This document shows, one piece after another, positions 52,317 to 52,388 of a stretch of 52,388 bases of DNA. Every line of letters starts with the position of its first letter. Within the stretch, counting starts at the first letter, position 1. A model generated the notes under the pieces. That model had not been told where the DNA came from, searched no databases, and saw only the letters and a program-made list of their open reading frames with translations. The DNA is from Chryseobacterium koreense CCUG 49689 (lineage in GTDB: Bacteria; Bacteroidota; Bacteroidia; Flavobacteriales; Weeksellaceae), in assembly GCF_001045435.1 (NCBI RefSeq), contig NZ_LFNG01000015.1, forward strand, positions 1 to 52,388, written 5' to 3'. A program made the translations under genes and the position numbers.

Positions 52317-52388
52317 CCTTTTTTCATTCAGTGAACTGCTTTTTTCATGTGTTAATGTAGGTTCAAATTTAGATAAAAATTACTGTTT

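Overview
The window reads as chromosome of a flavobacterium of the Weeksellaceae (Chryseobacterium/Kaistella type). Evidence: three secreted proteins with type IX secretion (T9SS) tails (two type A, one type B), Bacteroidetes -7 promoter motifs (TAnnTTTG, several with a TTG about 19-20 bases upstream), few purine-rich ribosome-binding sites, and families typical of the phylum (DUF5723, DUF3098, TIGR02757, short-chain-type threonine dehydrogenase). Genus is inferred, not proven. Both ends look like insertion-sequence (IS) material: an ISAon1-like transposase start on the left and IS21-like 24-base terminal repeats on the right. This suggests an assembly broken at repeats.

Layout. 1-600: IS fragment and a minus-strand tRNA cluster (Ser-GCT, Pro-TGG, Arg-TCT). 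0.7-9.2 kb, plus strand: lipoprotein amidase, aspartate ammonia-lyase, M16 peptidase, DUF5723 protein, aspartic-protease/PDZ protein. 9.3-10.7 kb, minus: rpsF-rpsR-rplI. 11.0-18.7 kb, minus: a complete heavy-metal efflux locus (response regulator, sensor kinase, then outer membrane factor, adaptor and RND pump), with four 11-base-phased repeats before the pump operon that are the likely regulator operator. A possible small Cys-rich protein lies upstream. 19.2-22.7 kb, minus: T9SS adhesin-like protein, degenerate polysaccharide deacetylase, threonine dehydrogenase. 22.8-31.4 kb, plus: gamma-glutamyltransferase, RNase Z, TIGR02757 protein, and a 1612-residue T9SS type B protein with three tandem repeats of about 307 residues. 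rsmA lies convergent to it.

32.4-43.5 kb, plus: ftsX, DUF3098, uppP, truB and rluF (envelope and RNA modification), then an NPP-type phosphodiesterase, a beta-propeller T9SS protein overlapping a small lipoprotein gene, an unknown anchored protein and a TonB-dependent receptor. 43.6-47.0 kb, minus: zinc alcohol dehydrogenase, CPA1 antiporter, acetyltransferase with a probable leaderless promoter. 47.3-49.1 kb, plus: two short SSB paralogues followed by two small HRDC-domain paralogues, the most unusual gene group here. 49.2-52.1 kb: hisS, a half-size EamA transporter, a methyltransferase behind a hexanucleotide repeat, and tRNA-Ala.

Most of the window is ordinary core genome. The points most worth a second look are the paired SSB/HRDC cassette, the phased operator and Cys-rich reading frame of the metal locus, and the secreted-protein/lipoprotein overlap. 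No CRISPR array, rRNA, prophage or reverse transcriptase was seen.
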